A stretch of DNA of 30,368 nt from assembly GCA_964567125.1 (NCBI GenBank), contig CAZMLC010000027.1:1-30368 (forward strand), written 5' to 3'. The notes under the pieces were generated by a model, which saw only the letters and a program-made list of their open reading frames with translations, was not told the DNA's origin and searched no databases. A program made the translations under genes and the position numbers. Within the stretch, counting starts at the first letter, position 1; every line of letters begins with the position of its first letter. Below are positions 1-8,127 of the stretch, piece by piece. The stretch is from CAZMLC01 sp964567125 (lineage in GTDB: Bacteria > Verrucomicrobiota > Kiritimatiellia > RFP12 > UBA1067).

Positions 1-160
1 TGAGTGTGAAGGTGCGGACATTCGTGTCCCAGGATCTCAGGGCGAGGTTGGTCGACACCTCGGTGTCGGGAACGGCGGAGGCGGGAAGACCGGGGATGAC
101 CGCCGAGGAAGAGAGTCCGGCGAGCATGATAAAAAAAGAAACTACGATATATTGTCTCAT
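1..160 (-). CDS. N-terminus of a secreted protein, cut by the window edge
   Basis: On the minus strand an ATG at 158-160 opens a frame with no stop to the window edge (53 codons). A good ribosome site (AAGGA, about 165-169) lies just upstream. The translation begins MRQYIVVSFFIMLAGLSSSA, a clear Sec signal peptide with a short basic n-region, a hydrophobic core and a small-residue cleavage region. The mature part continues with a Pro/Ala/Ser-rich stretch and then TNLALRSWDTNVRTFTL. Too little is present to name a family. It diverges from the TonB-dependent receptor at 315, and the 154 bases between them must hold both promoters, though I see no convincing -35/-10 pair there. Confidence 0.6.
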   Translation of the reverse strand, partial: MRQYIVVSFFIMLAGLSSSAVIPGLPASAVPDTEVSTNLALRSWDTNVRTFTL

Positions 161-314
161 CGCTTCCTTTCAGGGATATGTAAAAAGCGTAGCCCGCGCT
201 CTACATCGCAAGCGAGGAACCGGCTAGATCCTTTGGAGAGGCATCAATCAATCCGTTGGGTTAAGCATACTCAAACCGTACTTCTCGCGCAATACTATTT
301 TCGGAGAAATACAT

Positions 315-2456
315 ATGAACCGAATTGAAACTACAGACGTTCAAATGGGCATGAAAGCATATCATTCGCTTAAAATTGCACTGGCGACAGGGTTCGTGAC
401 AGGATGTGCGGTTGCTGAAACGGCACCGCATGCAACGGATTCTGCATTGTCAACGACCAATCTGAGCCCGATTGTCGTAACCGCCACGTCGATCTCCAAG
501 TATCGCACGGAAAATATCCTTTCGACAAAGCTTCCCTTTTCGCCGGAGAAAACACCGCAGGTCGTCGATGTCATGACCGAAGACTACATCCGCGACCGTA
601 ACCCGACGGATCTGGACAATCTGCTCGCAACCCAGCCCGGCATCTACACCGGCGGCAAAACACTTCTCTCGCGCACAGCCGGACAATATACGATTCGCGG
701 CATGTCAGGCAGCGAAACGCTCCTGAATGGCCTTGTCCCGCTTTCCGCCGGCATGGGGACCTTTATGGATCCGAATGTGCTCGAACGCGTCGAAATACCC
801 AAAGGCCCTGTCGGCTCAATCATCGGCGGTCAAATGTCGTCGCTCGGCCCTTATGGCGCAGGCGGCTCCATCAATCTTTACCAGAAGCGTCCGCAGCTGG
901 ATCCCTTCATCACCAGCGAATTTCGCAGCACCTTGGGTGAGCAGCTGCAACGCTACCGCATCAGCGGTGACATCAATGAACCGATCATCGACGAGAAACT
1001 GCTCAGCCGCATGCCGCTCACCATCGAATACAATCGCCCCTTCTGGGCTCCGGCCGGCTCTGAAATTGGACAGAGCTACACGCTTGCGCCGACACTCCTG
1101 GCTATGCCCTCCGAAGATGTCCGCATGGGCGTCGACACCATGCTGAGCTACCGCAACATGCCGGGATACCAGGGGATCTCCGTGTTCAAGGGCGTTCCCC
1201 GTTCAGGCTATGACTGGGATAGCAATCCCTCCCTATCCGACATGCGCGACGACTATCTTGCGCTCTCGATCCTCCCCTATCTCGAATGGGATGTCTCTGA
1301 ATCGTTGACCCTCAAAACCGGAATGGGCTATTCCTGGAACTCGCTGGACTATGAACACATCGGGCCATCCAGCGGCATCCCGACCGTGGCCGCGCCCTAT
1401 GAGGCGTGCGCAGGCGACACCATTGCGCAACGCTACTCCGCCTATCTGCAAGGCAACTACACGATGGAGACCGACCCCGTAACCCAGACATTCATTCTCG
1501 GCACAGACTACACCTGCAAGGATCAGTATGGCAAAAGCACATTCGTGCAGACATCCCAGCTCAAGCACCTGACATTGACGGACGCCATGTATTCGCGCAC
1601 GACGGTCGACCGTTTCGGCGCCTATGCGCACGACGCCATTGAATTCTATGATCTGGCCCTGGTCGGAGGTACACGTTATGATTATCATCTCAGCGATGAA
1701 GGCAATGACGCCAGCGCGTTTAGTCCGCGTCTCGGCATCTCCTACGAGGTGCTTGACTGGCTGATTCCCTTTGCAAACTGGTCGTATTCATCTGCCCCCA
1801 ATTTCGGCTATAAAGACGCCCACTCCAGCAGCGGCAGCGAGCTGACGGACTCCTGGACCGCCCAGCAGGCGGAAGGCGGTATTCGCGTTGCACCGGCTAA
1901 AGACCTCTGGTTGACCGCATCGGCCTTCAAGATCTGGCAGGACAATACGCCGATATCAACAACGAGTTCACCCAATGGCCCCTATATCGCAGATGGCGAA
2001 ACAGTTTCCGAAGGCGTTGAACTCTCCGCAACGGGCAATATCCTGCCGAACTGGTCGATCTATGCCGCCTATACGGCGATTGATTTCGAGGACAAGACTT
2101 CAAGCCAGAAATACGACCGCTTTCCACCGCAATCGATTGCATGCGCGACCACATACAAGATCGATAGTGGCTGGTTCAACGGCTGGGTCGCAGGCTTCGG
2201 CTACCGCTACCGCATGGGCTTTGACCAGACGATGCGCGGACAGTATCAGGGACCGGATTACTACATCGAAAATTATCACGTCTTTGACGCCTCGCTGGAA
2301 ATCCCGGTTCCCAAACGCTGGCATCTCGGCGACTCGTCGCTTCTGCTGGGTCTGAAAAACATCTTCGATAAACGCTACGTCGAATCCGCGCGCAACATGC
2401 AATGTTTCGTGGGCGATCCGCGCACGTTCGAACTGGGCTTCCGCACCCGTTTCTAG
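315..2456 (+). CDS. TonB-dependent outer-membrane receptor, siderophore-receptor type
   Basis: A 713-residue outer-membrane receptor that would import a ligand using TonB energy. The N-terminus carries a signal-type hydrophobic stretch (about 18-34). A TonB-box-like segment SPIVVTA (51-57) is followed by a plug domain (about 75-195) with the typical TPQVVDVMTEDYI start, the TIRGM motif (126-130) and ERVEIPKGP. The remainder is a 22-strand-type barrel ending in a terminal Phe, as barrel assembly requires. The plug is closest in style to FhuA/FpvA ferric-siderophore receptors, but the ligand cannot be read from sequence. I chose the ATG at 315 because GGAG sits 8 nt upstream. An internal ATG at 351 would give a shorter signal peptide but has no ribosome site. 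No Fur-box-like palindrome is visible upstream. The gene stands alone and is closed by the terminator at 2472-2519. Confidence 0.9.
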   Translation: MNRIETTDVQMGMKAYHSLKIALATGFVTGCAVAETAPHATDSALSTTNLSPIVVTATSISKYRTENILSTKLPFSPEKTPQVVDVMTEDYIRDRNPTDLDNLLATQPGIYTGGKTLLSRTAGQYTIRGMSGSETLLNGLVPLSAGMGTFMDPNVLERVEIPKGPVGSIIGGQMSSLGPYGAGGSINLYQKRPQLDPFITSEFRSTLGEQLQRYRISGDINEPIIDEKLLSRMPLTIEYNRPFWAPAGSEIGQSYTLAPTLLAMPSEDVRMGVDTMLSYRNMPGYQGISVFKGVPRSGYDWDSNPSLSDMRDDYLALSILPYLEWDVSESLTLKTGMGYSWNSLDYEHIGPSSGIPTVAAPYEACAGDTIAQRYSAYLQGNYTMETDPVTQTFILGTDYTCKDQYGKSTFVQTSQLKHLTLTDAMYSRTTVDRFGAYAHDAIEFYDLALVGGTRYDYHLSDEGNDASAFSPRLGISYEVLDWLIPFANWSYSSAPNFGYKDAHSSSGSELTDSWTAQQAEGGIRVAPAKDLWLTASAFKIWQDNTPISTTSSPNGPYIADGETVSEGVELSATGNILPNWSIYAAYTAIDFEDKTSSQKYDRFPPQSIACATTYKIDSGWFNGWVAGFGYRYRMGFDQTMRGQYQGPDYYIENYHVFDASLEIPVPKRWHLGDSSLLLGLKNIFDKRYVESARNMQCFVGDPRTFELGFRTRF

Positions 2457-2471
2457 CACCACGCCGTTCAC

Positions 2472-2519
2472 TACAAAAAAAGAGCGACGGACCTTCCGGC
2501 CCGTCGCTCTTTTTTTGTA
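2472..2519. terminator. Bidirectional intrinsic terminator between convergent genes
   Basis: A perfect 19-base inverted repeat (2472-2490 against 2501-2519) encloses a 10-base loop. The stem core GAGCGACGG/CCGTCGCTC is GC-rich, with an A-run on the left and a T-run on the right. Read on either strand it is a hairpin followed by a U-tract. It serves both the receptor gene ending at 2456 and the minus-strand HEAT-DUF1080 gene ending at 2526. Confidence 0.93.
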
Positions 2520-2525
2520 ATCCCA

Positions 2526-5218
2526 TTACTGCCGGATACGCAGATTCCGGTACTCCACCAGCATGGGCGGCCCTGCATGGAATTGCAGCGTAATCGCGCC
2601 GGCTTTGGGCATCTCCTTGCGCTGATCGATCACGATGTTCATCAGCACGTCGTTGACGTAAAGCGCGATTTCAGGTCCCTTGCAGACGACGCGGTAGCTG
2701 TTCCACGCCTCGACCTTGTAGACCTGCTGCAACGCCTTGGCATCCGCAAAACGCCACACGCTCTTGGTCCCGTTATTATCAAAGGTNNNNNNNNNNNNNN
2801 NNNNNNNNNNNNNNNNNNNNNNNNNNNNNNNNNNNNNNNNNNNNNNNNNNNNNNNNNNNNNNNNNNNNNNNNNNNNNNNNNNNNNNACGCCTTGGCATCC
2901 GCAAAACGCCACACGCTCTTGGTCCCGTTATTATCAAAGGTCACGCACGTGCCGCGTCCACCCACCAGATGCATTTTGGGATGATACAAAAAGCCGACGT
3001 AATCGCCACCGCCATTCATATCCGCCTGATAGCCCGTATCGCGGTCCGCCACGGCCTCCGCACGGACCTGAATGCCCGAATTCGCGGACTTACTCAACCG
3101 GAACTCCGTGCGCAGTTCGAAGTCGCCCGGTTTCGCGCCCTGCCAAATCAGATGATCGTTCTTTTTGCAGGGCTTCTCCGCCGTGCTCTGCGCCACCAGG
3201 CAGCCCTCTTGTGCACGCCACCAGCCATGCTGCGAATTCCAGCCCGAGAGGTCTTTGCCGTTAAACATGGCGCTGAACCCCGTCTCGTCGCTTCCTGATT
3301 TCAGCTCGGCTGCGCGCGCCTCTTCTAAGGCCTTACGGTCGTCAGGACGCTGTGCCGAAGCCAAAGCCCGTGTCAGCGCCGCGATCTTGCACGCCGATGA
3401 ATAGCGCTGCATATCCAGAATACGCAGATAGGCACGCACGGCCAGCACCTTCATCTTGTCCTCTACGGGCAATGCGAGAACCTGTTCAATCGCGCCCAAG
3501 GCAGCAGCATGGCGCGCATCGAAGAGCGCGCGCAAGGCCACATCGCGCATCGCGGGGTCCTGCGGATTCTTGATGGCCTCGACGAGCGTCTGCATCGCCT
3601 GCGGACTATCGAAACTGGCATAGACGCGCAACAACGCGGTCTTCACCGCACCCGATGCCTTCTGGTACGTTGCATCCAGCGGCTTGAGCATCGTTGCCGT
3701 CGTGTCGGGTTGCTCAAAGGTCACAGAGCTGCCCTCCTTCGCGCGCACACGCTTCTCAACACCGTCCACGACGTAAACCACCAGCAACTCTTTCACCACG
3801 CCGGGCGCAGGATCCTGTCCGCACAGGCGCGTATCCACGGAGACGCCTGTCGCGCCGGACTGGACCAGCGCCTTGACCGCCTCAGTCGCATCGACCACCT
3901 TGTTCTTTTCAAGATCCCCGAACGTCGCGGAGCGGATTGCAACCGTTGTTTTCGTCTCCTGACGCGCACACGTCGCACGGATCGCGCGGACCGCGGCTTC
4001 GGACTGCGGCTTCGTCTGCAATACGCTGATCAGCGCATCGAGCTGTTCCGCAGTCGCCATCTCGCCCAGCGCTTTTAAGGCGCTCGCGCTCACCTCCTCG
4101 TCGTCCGCGCGCGCCAAGGTCAACAGCGCGGGAACCGCGCTGCGCACCACGTTGCGGCCTACCAGTTCACAGCCAATGCGCTGGGCGCGACGATCCCCCT
4201 CCAGCAATCCCAGCAGAATCGCCTCGCCCTCTTTCTGCTGCGCGTAACTGCCCAGCAGATTCTGCGCCTCCTCCGCCAGCAGCGCGGTGTCGCAAAGCGC
4301 ATACTCCTTCAACACGGGAACCACATCGCTCGCATTGAGCCGGACCAGCGCGCGCAACGCGGCGATCTGAAGTTCAAGATCGTTGGGCATACGCGCCAAC
4401 GCAACCAGTCCTGGAACCGCCAGACGGTCCCCCCGGTAGGCCAGCACATCGCACAGGCTAACGGCCAGGAAACGCGTGGTCTGGGCGCAGGTCAACAGCT
4501 CTGACGTCATGGCTGCGCCCTGCGGAAACTCACGCGCCACGCGCAGTGCCACAGCCACCTCACACGCAGAACCGCTCTTCAAGCCGGCGATCAGGCGCGC
4601 GCCGCTCGCATCGTTCAGCATCACGCCGCGCAACGCAGCAAGGCGCACAGGCGCAGGCACGCGGTCACCCGCGGCCACAAGCTCGGCATAGCGGTCAGGC
4701 ATGCGCTCCGCGCAGCGCAGATAGGCCTCAGCAGCCGCACGCGCTTGCGCGATTAACGGTTTGAGCGCCTCGGCGGCCGCAGGCGTCGCAATGCGTCCGA
4801 GCGTGGCAGCCGCCGCGGCTGCCACAGCAGGGTCGTTGCTGCGCAGCTGTGGCGCGACATCCGTGACCGCCTGCGCATCGCGGCGATTCCCGATCGAGTT
4901 GAGTACCCCGACAAGCAGCGACCCGTTCAGCCGCGTTACCGCGCGGCGCAGCGCCTCGTCCGCAGAGGGATCCGGGATCATCTCCAATGCATACCGCGCG
5001 GCCTGCGCCAACTCAGGGTTATCCAGCAAGGCGGCCAGCGGTGCAACCGCCTCCTTCTGTCCGATCACGCCCAGGGCGTGCGCGGCATTGACCTTCTCCA
5101 GGCGCGGCGCATCCGTTTTCAAAACCGCGATCAGCGCCTCCGCGGAGGGCTGCTGGGCTAGGGCGAACTGCGTGGCAAGCAGCAGGCCTGCCACAGACAT
5201 AAACATATATTTCATCAT
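2526..5218 (-). CDS. Secreted HEAT-repeat protein with C-terminal DUF1080 (3-keto-disaccharide hydrolase) domain; interrupted by a false gap
   Basis: Sec signal peptide (MMKYMFMSVAGLLLATQFALA, cut before QQ), then several hundred residues of Ala/Leu-rich helical HEAT-like repeats (about 25-450), a linker, and a C-terminal DUF1080 domain (about 647-845). The domain begins GFSAMFNGKDLSGW and contains NSGIQVRAE and the closing EYRNLRIRQ. The Pfam family of this domain (PF06439) is described as 3-keto-disaccharide hydrolase, with a concanavalin-like fold. The coding sequence contains 100 N at 2787-2886. The 55 bases before and after are identical, and removing 155 bases restores one continuous frame of 845 residues. 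Without that correction the gene appears as two broken pieces. I chose the ATG at 5216-5218 because AGGGAG lies 9 nt upstream. The longer frame from 5251 overlaps the upstream gene and spoils the signal peptide. The gene lies 17 bases behind the Gfo/Idh gene, so the two are co-transcribed. HEAT-DUF1080 fusions are familiar in Planctomycetes and Verrucomicrobia. Confidence 0.87.
2787..2886. other. Assembly gap (100 N), probably of zero true length
   Basis: Exactly 100 N. The 55 bases at 2732-2786 are repeated without change at 2887-2941. This is the usual sign of two contig ends that overlap but were joined by a fixed-size spacer. Collapsing 2787-2941 (155 bases) makes the HEAT-DUF1080 gene a single open frame. 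Confidence 0.95.
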
Positions 5219-5235
5219 TTTAAAAGGCTCCCTTT

Positions 5236-6537
5236 TTAACAAATTTGCCATCCCTCGCGCGCAGCCCGTGAGCGCAGACGATCCGCCTCCGCGTCGTTTA
5301 CAAACGCCTCGGTCTCAGGATTCCAGCGCATATCGCGCTTCAACCAGGAGGTGATATTGGCCACATGCACCGTACTCATGGTGCGATGCGTCACCACCGG
5401 ATTCGCAACCGTGATGCCGCGCGTCTTCACGCAATTCAAGAAGTTGCGCATATGGCCGACGCAGTGGCCGGTCCGCGCCAGATAGTTTTGCAGCACAGCC
5501 TGATAATCGGCGAGGAGCGACTGATGCGAAACCTCGGGCCGCGAATAGCCGTCCGCGCACGAAACCCAGCCCTCGGAGCCGACAAAACGAACGCCGCAGG
5601 TGCCATGCCACCCCTTGGTGGTCTGGATCATCTTGACGCCGTTGTCAAACATCATCTCCATGCCCTCCGCACTGGGATGATCGACAAACGTGTAACGCAC
5701 GGGCGAGCGTTCGGCCATGCCCAACGCCATCTGGCATTGCGCCAAGGTGTGGGAGCCCCATTCGCCGATGCAGCTGTTGTAGAAGTCGTACCAGCCCCGC
5801 CAGGAGCCCTCGACGTACGTGGCGTTATAGGGACGCCAGGGACACGCGCCGAGCCACGCATCCCAGTCGACCTCCTCGCGTGTTGGTTCAGGTTGCGCCG
5901 GCAGCCAATCGCGCCGCATATTCACCAGCCCGCCGGCCAGATGCGCATAGACGGTCTTCACCTCGCCCAGACGGCCCAGCCGCAGCAGTTCGTTCGCCAC
6001 GATAAAATTCGCTTCGCTCAGACGCTGCATGCCGGCTTGATAGACGCGGCCGTAGCGCTGCGCAGTCCTGACCAGCGCCTGTCCTTGCGCGATGCTCAGC
6101 GAGGCCGGCTTTTCCGAGTAGACATCCTTGCCTGCCTCCATGGCCAGAATCGCAGCCGGTGCATGCCAGCGGTCGCCCGTGGCGATCAGCACCGCATCGA
6201 TGTCCTTGCGCGTGGCGAGCATTTCGCGCAGATCGCGGTACATCGCGCAGTCCGTGTTCTGATAGTGCGCATCCGCAGTTTGCTTGACGAATTCGCGCCG
6301 GGACTTGCGCACATCGCAGATCGCGACGAACTGCACATCCTTCTCCGGCAGCACCCAGTTTTTCAAAACGCCTTCGCCGCGCCGGCCAATGCCGATCGCG
6401 CCCATCACGATGCGTTCGCTCGGCGCGACATGGCCATCGCGGCCCAATGCCGAGGCAGGAATCAGAGACGGCATAGCACACGCCGATGCCGCGCAGAAGG
6501 ACCCCTTGAGAAAGGTCCTGCGATTGAATGCGTTCAC
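5236..6537 (-). CDS. Tat-exported Gfo/Idh/MocA-family oxidoreductase
   Basis: A 433-residue NAD(P)-dependent sugar oxidoreductase of the Gfo/Idh/MocA family. The N-terminus NRRTFLKG (5-12) followed by a hydrophobic stretch and an Ala-rich cleavage site is a twin-arginine signal, so the enzyme should be exported folded with its cofactor. The Rossmann motif GAIGIGRRG (46-54), the family motif SEKP (141-144) that places the catalytic lysine, WDAWLGA (225-231) and GEWGSH (258-263) are all visible. The start codon is GTG at 6535-6537, with GGGGGA 5-6 nt upstream. It is the first gene of a two-gene unit with the DUF1080 protein. Members of this family can oxidise a sugar at C3, which fits a partner hydrolase acting on 3-keto-glycosides. 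That pairing is inference. The exact substrate is unknown. Confidence 0.9.
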   Translation of the reverse strand: MNAFNRRTFLKGSFCAASACAMPSLIPASALGRDGHVAPSERIVMGAIGIGRRGEGVLKNWVLPEKDVQFVAICDVRKSRREFVKQTADAHYQNTDCAMYRDLREMLATRKDIDAVLIATGDRWHAPAAILAMEAGKDVYSEKPASLSIAQGQALVRTAQRYGRVYQAGMQRLSEANFIVANELLRLGRLGEVKTVYAHLAGGLVNMRRDWLPAQPEPTREEVDWDAWLGACPWRPYNATYVEGSWRGWYDFYNSCIGEWGSHTLAQCQMALGMAERSPVRYTFVDHPSAEGMEMMFDNGVKMIQTTKGWHGTCGVRFVGSEGWVSCADGYSRPEVSHQSLLADYQAVLQNYLARTGHCVGHMRNFLNCVKTRGITVANPVVTHRTMSTVHVANITSWLKRDMRWNPETEAFVNDAEADRLRSRAAREGWQIC

Positions 6538-6687
6538 GCGTCCCCCTTTTTATGCGATACGATGACGGTCACGAGCGTCCATGCAACAGAAACAGTGCAG
6601 CATGCGGCCCGACCGGCACATCTATTTCCCTTGCGTCAAAGCGCGTATATTCACGGCCTGACGCACGTCTAAATTTCAAACATCTTG

Positions 6688-6716
6688 ACTTTAAGCGTTC
6701 CCCCGCGAAGAGTCAA
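6688..6716 (-). promoter_or_regulatory. Candidate sigma70-type promoter for the Gfo/Idh-DUF1080 unit, with flanking dyad
   Basis: On the minus strand TTGACT (6711-6716) and TAAAGT (6688-6693) are separated by exactly 17 bases, a reasonable -35/-10 pair. It would start transcription about 140 nt ahead of the GTG at 6537. The same bases form a 7-bp inverted repeat, CTTGACT (6684-6690) and AGTCAAG (6711-6717), with 20 bases between. This could be an operator, or could arise simply from the -35 and -10 sequences resembling each other. No terminator is seen behind the DUF3863-like gene, so read-through is also possible. Confidence 0.4.
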
Positions 6717-6723
6717 GTTCAAA

Positions 6724-8097
6724 TCAGCGAACCGGCAATACGCGTCCTTGTTCATCCAAAACATGCCACAGCTTCAGCAAGCGCTGTTCCTCTGCGCGCA
6801 ACTGTTCCATCGCAATGGGCATATCTTCGGGACGGCGTTGCTTTTGATTGATCCGGTTGATCAGGCTCCAATTGCGTGACGGCTTGCCCGGCTGCGGATC
6901 CGCAGGTTCACACGCCGGCTGATCGTAGCGCGTCAGATCGATGACCTGCCACGGCGTCGGTTTGCGCCAATCGCGTAGTAGGGCGCAACGGAAGGCGCGG
7001 TTCATCACCCACTGGATTTCGAGATTTTCCTCTGATCCGCCAATACCGGTACCGCGCTGGACAAAGCGGTAGTTGAGGCGGCTATTGTCGGGATGCTCCT
7101 TGCGCCAGCACGCGCCGAACTCGCCCTGCGTCGGCACCACCATGTCCGGCCAGCGCGCCTTGGCGTTGCGCAGCCACTGCGTCAGGCATCCGGTTGTTCC
7201 CGGACGCAGGGTCTTAACCATGCTCAGCTCCCAGCAGACTGTAACCCAGCCGAAGCCATTGACTTTCCAATGGTCGTCAAAGTGCGCGGCCGTGATCGCC
7301 ATGACCTCGCGCATACCCTGCTCAAAGCCCAGATTGTGATAGGCCTCAATCGGACCGACACCAAGGCGGCTGTTGAAGCCGTCCTGAAATCCGAAACGGC
7401 GCGCACAGAGAAAATCGACGGTCCAGCCATCGAGATTGACGCAATCGATGAAATCGGACTTGCCTTGCGCCGGCTTACAGCCGTGCTCGCGGCTTGGATA
7501 ATAGGGATAGCAGAGCGAACCGTCGCCATCGCCATTGTCAATGCCGTATTGACTCCAGATCGTCCCCTGGCAGACGTGAATGCCCTCCTCCTCCGCCAGA
7601 TAGCGCATATTCTCCGCCGCCAAGAAGCCGCCCAGAATGCTCTTCGGTTTATAGCCGCCGCCCACCATGTCGCGAATCAGGACCAAGGCCTCCTTGATAT
7701 CCTGATTGACCTGCTTGCGCGTGCTGTACATGGGCGCGAAATACCCTCCCGGGATAAAAGTGATCTCATCGCCATACTGCTGATGATACCCCACGATGCG
7801 CGCGCGCAACGCCACATAGTTCGGACGCTGATCGTGCAGCGCCAGCCAGGAAAAGGCCCAGGTGATGCGCGCATCCGGCACGACGCTGGCAATCGCATCC
7901 CGGAATTCCTTTGCCGCCTCCGGCGTGTGCAGTTCGGCCTCGTCGTTGCCCACATTGAGATCGCGCGCAGATTCGATCTGGTTCACGCGGATGACGGTAT
8001 TGATCGTCAAGACCCGCGCCCCCTTTAAGGTGGTCAGCGGCTCTGCCTGCAGCAGGGCTGCGGAAAGAATAATTCCAACACAGATCGTTTTCATCAT
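6724..8097 (-). CDS. Secreted DUF3863/DUF3864-like protein, possible polysaccharide-deacetylase-like fold
   Basis: 457 residues with a short Sec signal peptide (MMKTICVGIILSAALLQA). The mature protein begins with a TLKGARVLTINTVIRVNQIE segment and runs through ARITWAFSWLAL, YGDEITFIPGGYFAP and a long C-terminal region ending in GRVLPVR. I recognise this style as the DUF3863/DUF3864 proteins known mainly from Bacteroides, which look like NodB/GH-type barrels. I cannot assign metal ligands or a substrate. The ATG is preceded by AAGGGGA at good spacing. The gene lies 30 bases behind the LamG gene, so the two are probably co-transcribed. The family name is moderately sure, the function unknown. 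Confidence 0.65.
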   Translation of the reverse strand: MMKTICVGIILSAALLQAEPLTTLKGARVLTINTVIRVNQIESARDLNVGNDEAELHTPEAAKEFRDAIASVVPDARITWAFSWLALHDQRPNYVALRARIVGYHQQYGDEITFIPGGYFAPMYSTRKQVNQDIKEALVLIRDMVGGGYKPKSILGGFLAAENMRYLAEEEGIHVCQGTIWSQYGIDNGDGDGSLCYPYYPSREHGCKPAQGKSDFIDCVNLDGWTVDFLCARRFGFQDGFNSRLGVGPIEAYHNLGFEQGMREVMAITAAHFDDHWKVNGFGWVTVCWELSMVKTLRPGTTGCLTQWLRNAKARWPDMVVPTQGEFGACWRKEHPDNSRLNYRFVQRGTGIGGSEENLEIQWVMNRAFRCALLRDWRKPTPWQVIDLTRYDQPACEPADPQPGKPSRNWSLINRINQKQRRPEDMPIAMEQLRAEEQRLLKLWHVLDEQGRVLPVR

Positions 8098-8127
8098 ATT
8101 CCCCTTGCGGCAATTACCGCGCGCGTT

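Noticed and set aside
6..227. 73-codon plus-strand frame at the left edge
   Set aside because: It lies opposite a minus-strand frame that has a clear signal peptide and ribosome site, and has no ribosome site of its own.
228..314. Fur box upstream of the siderophore-type receptor
   Set aside because: I looked for a GATAAT-type palindrome and found none, so iron control is not supported by the sequence.
2526..2912. A separate small gene downstream of the N gap
   Set aside because: It is the C-terminal end of the HEAT-DUF1080 gene, shifted out of frame by the 155 surplus bases.
5219..5251. Upstream start at 5251 for the HEAT-DUF1080 gene
   Set aside because: It would overlap the end of the Gfo/Idh gene, lacks spaced ribosome pairing and puts charged residues before the signal peptide. 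The ATG at 5218 has AGGGAG at good distance.
5365..6672. 435-codon plus-strand frame opposite the Gfo/Idh gene
   Set aside because: It mirrors a gene with all family motifs. The product is rich in Arg, His and Ala with no recognisable domain, as expected for an antisense frame in GC-rich coding DNA.
7093..8028. 311-codon plus-strand frame opposite the DUF3863-like gene
   Set aside because: Antisense shadow with no signal, motif or ribosome site. The minus-strand protein has a signal peptide and family features.
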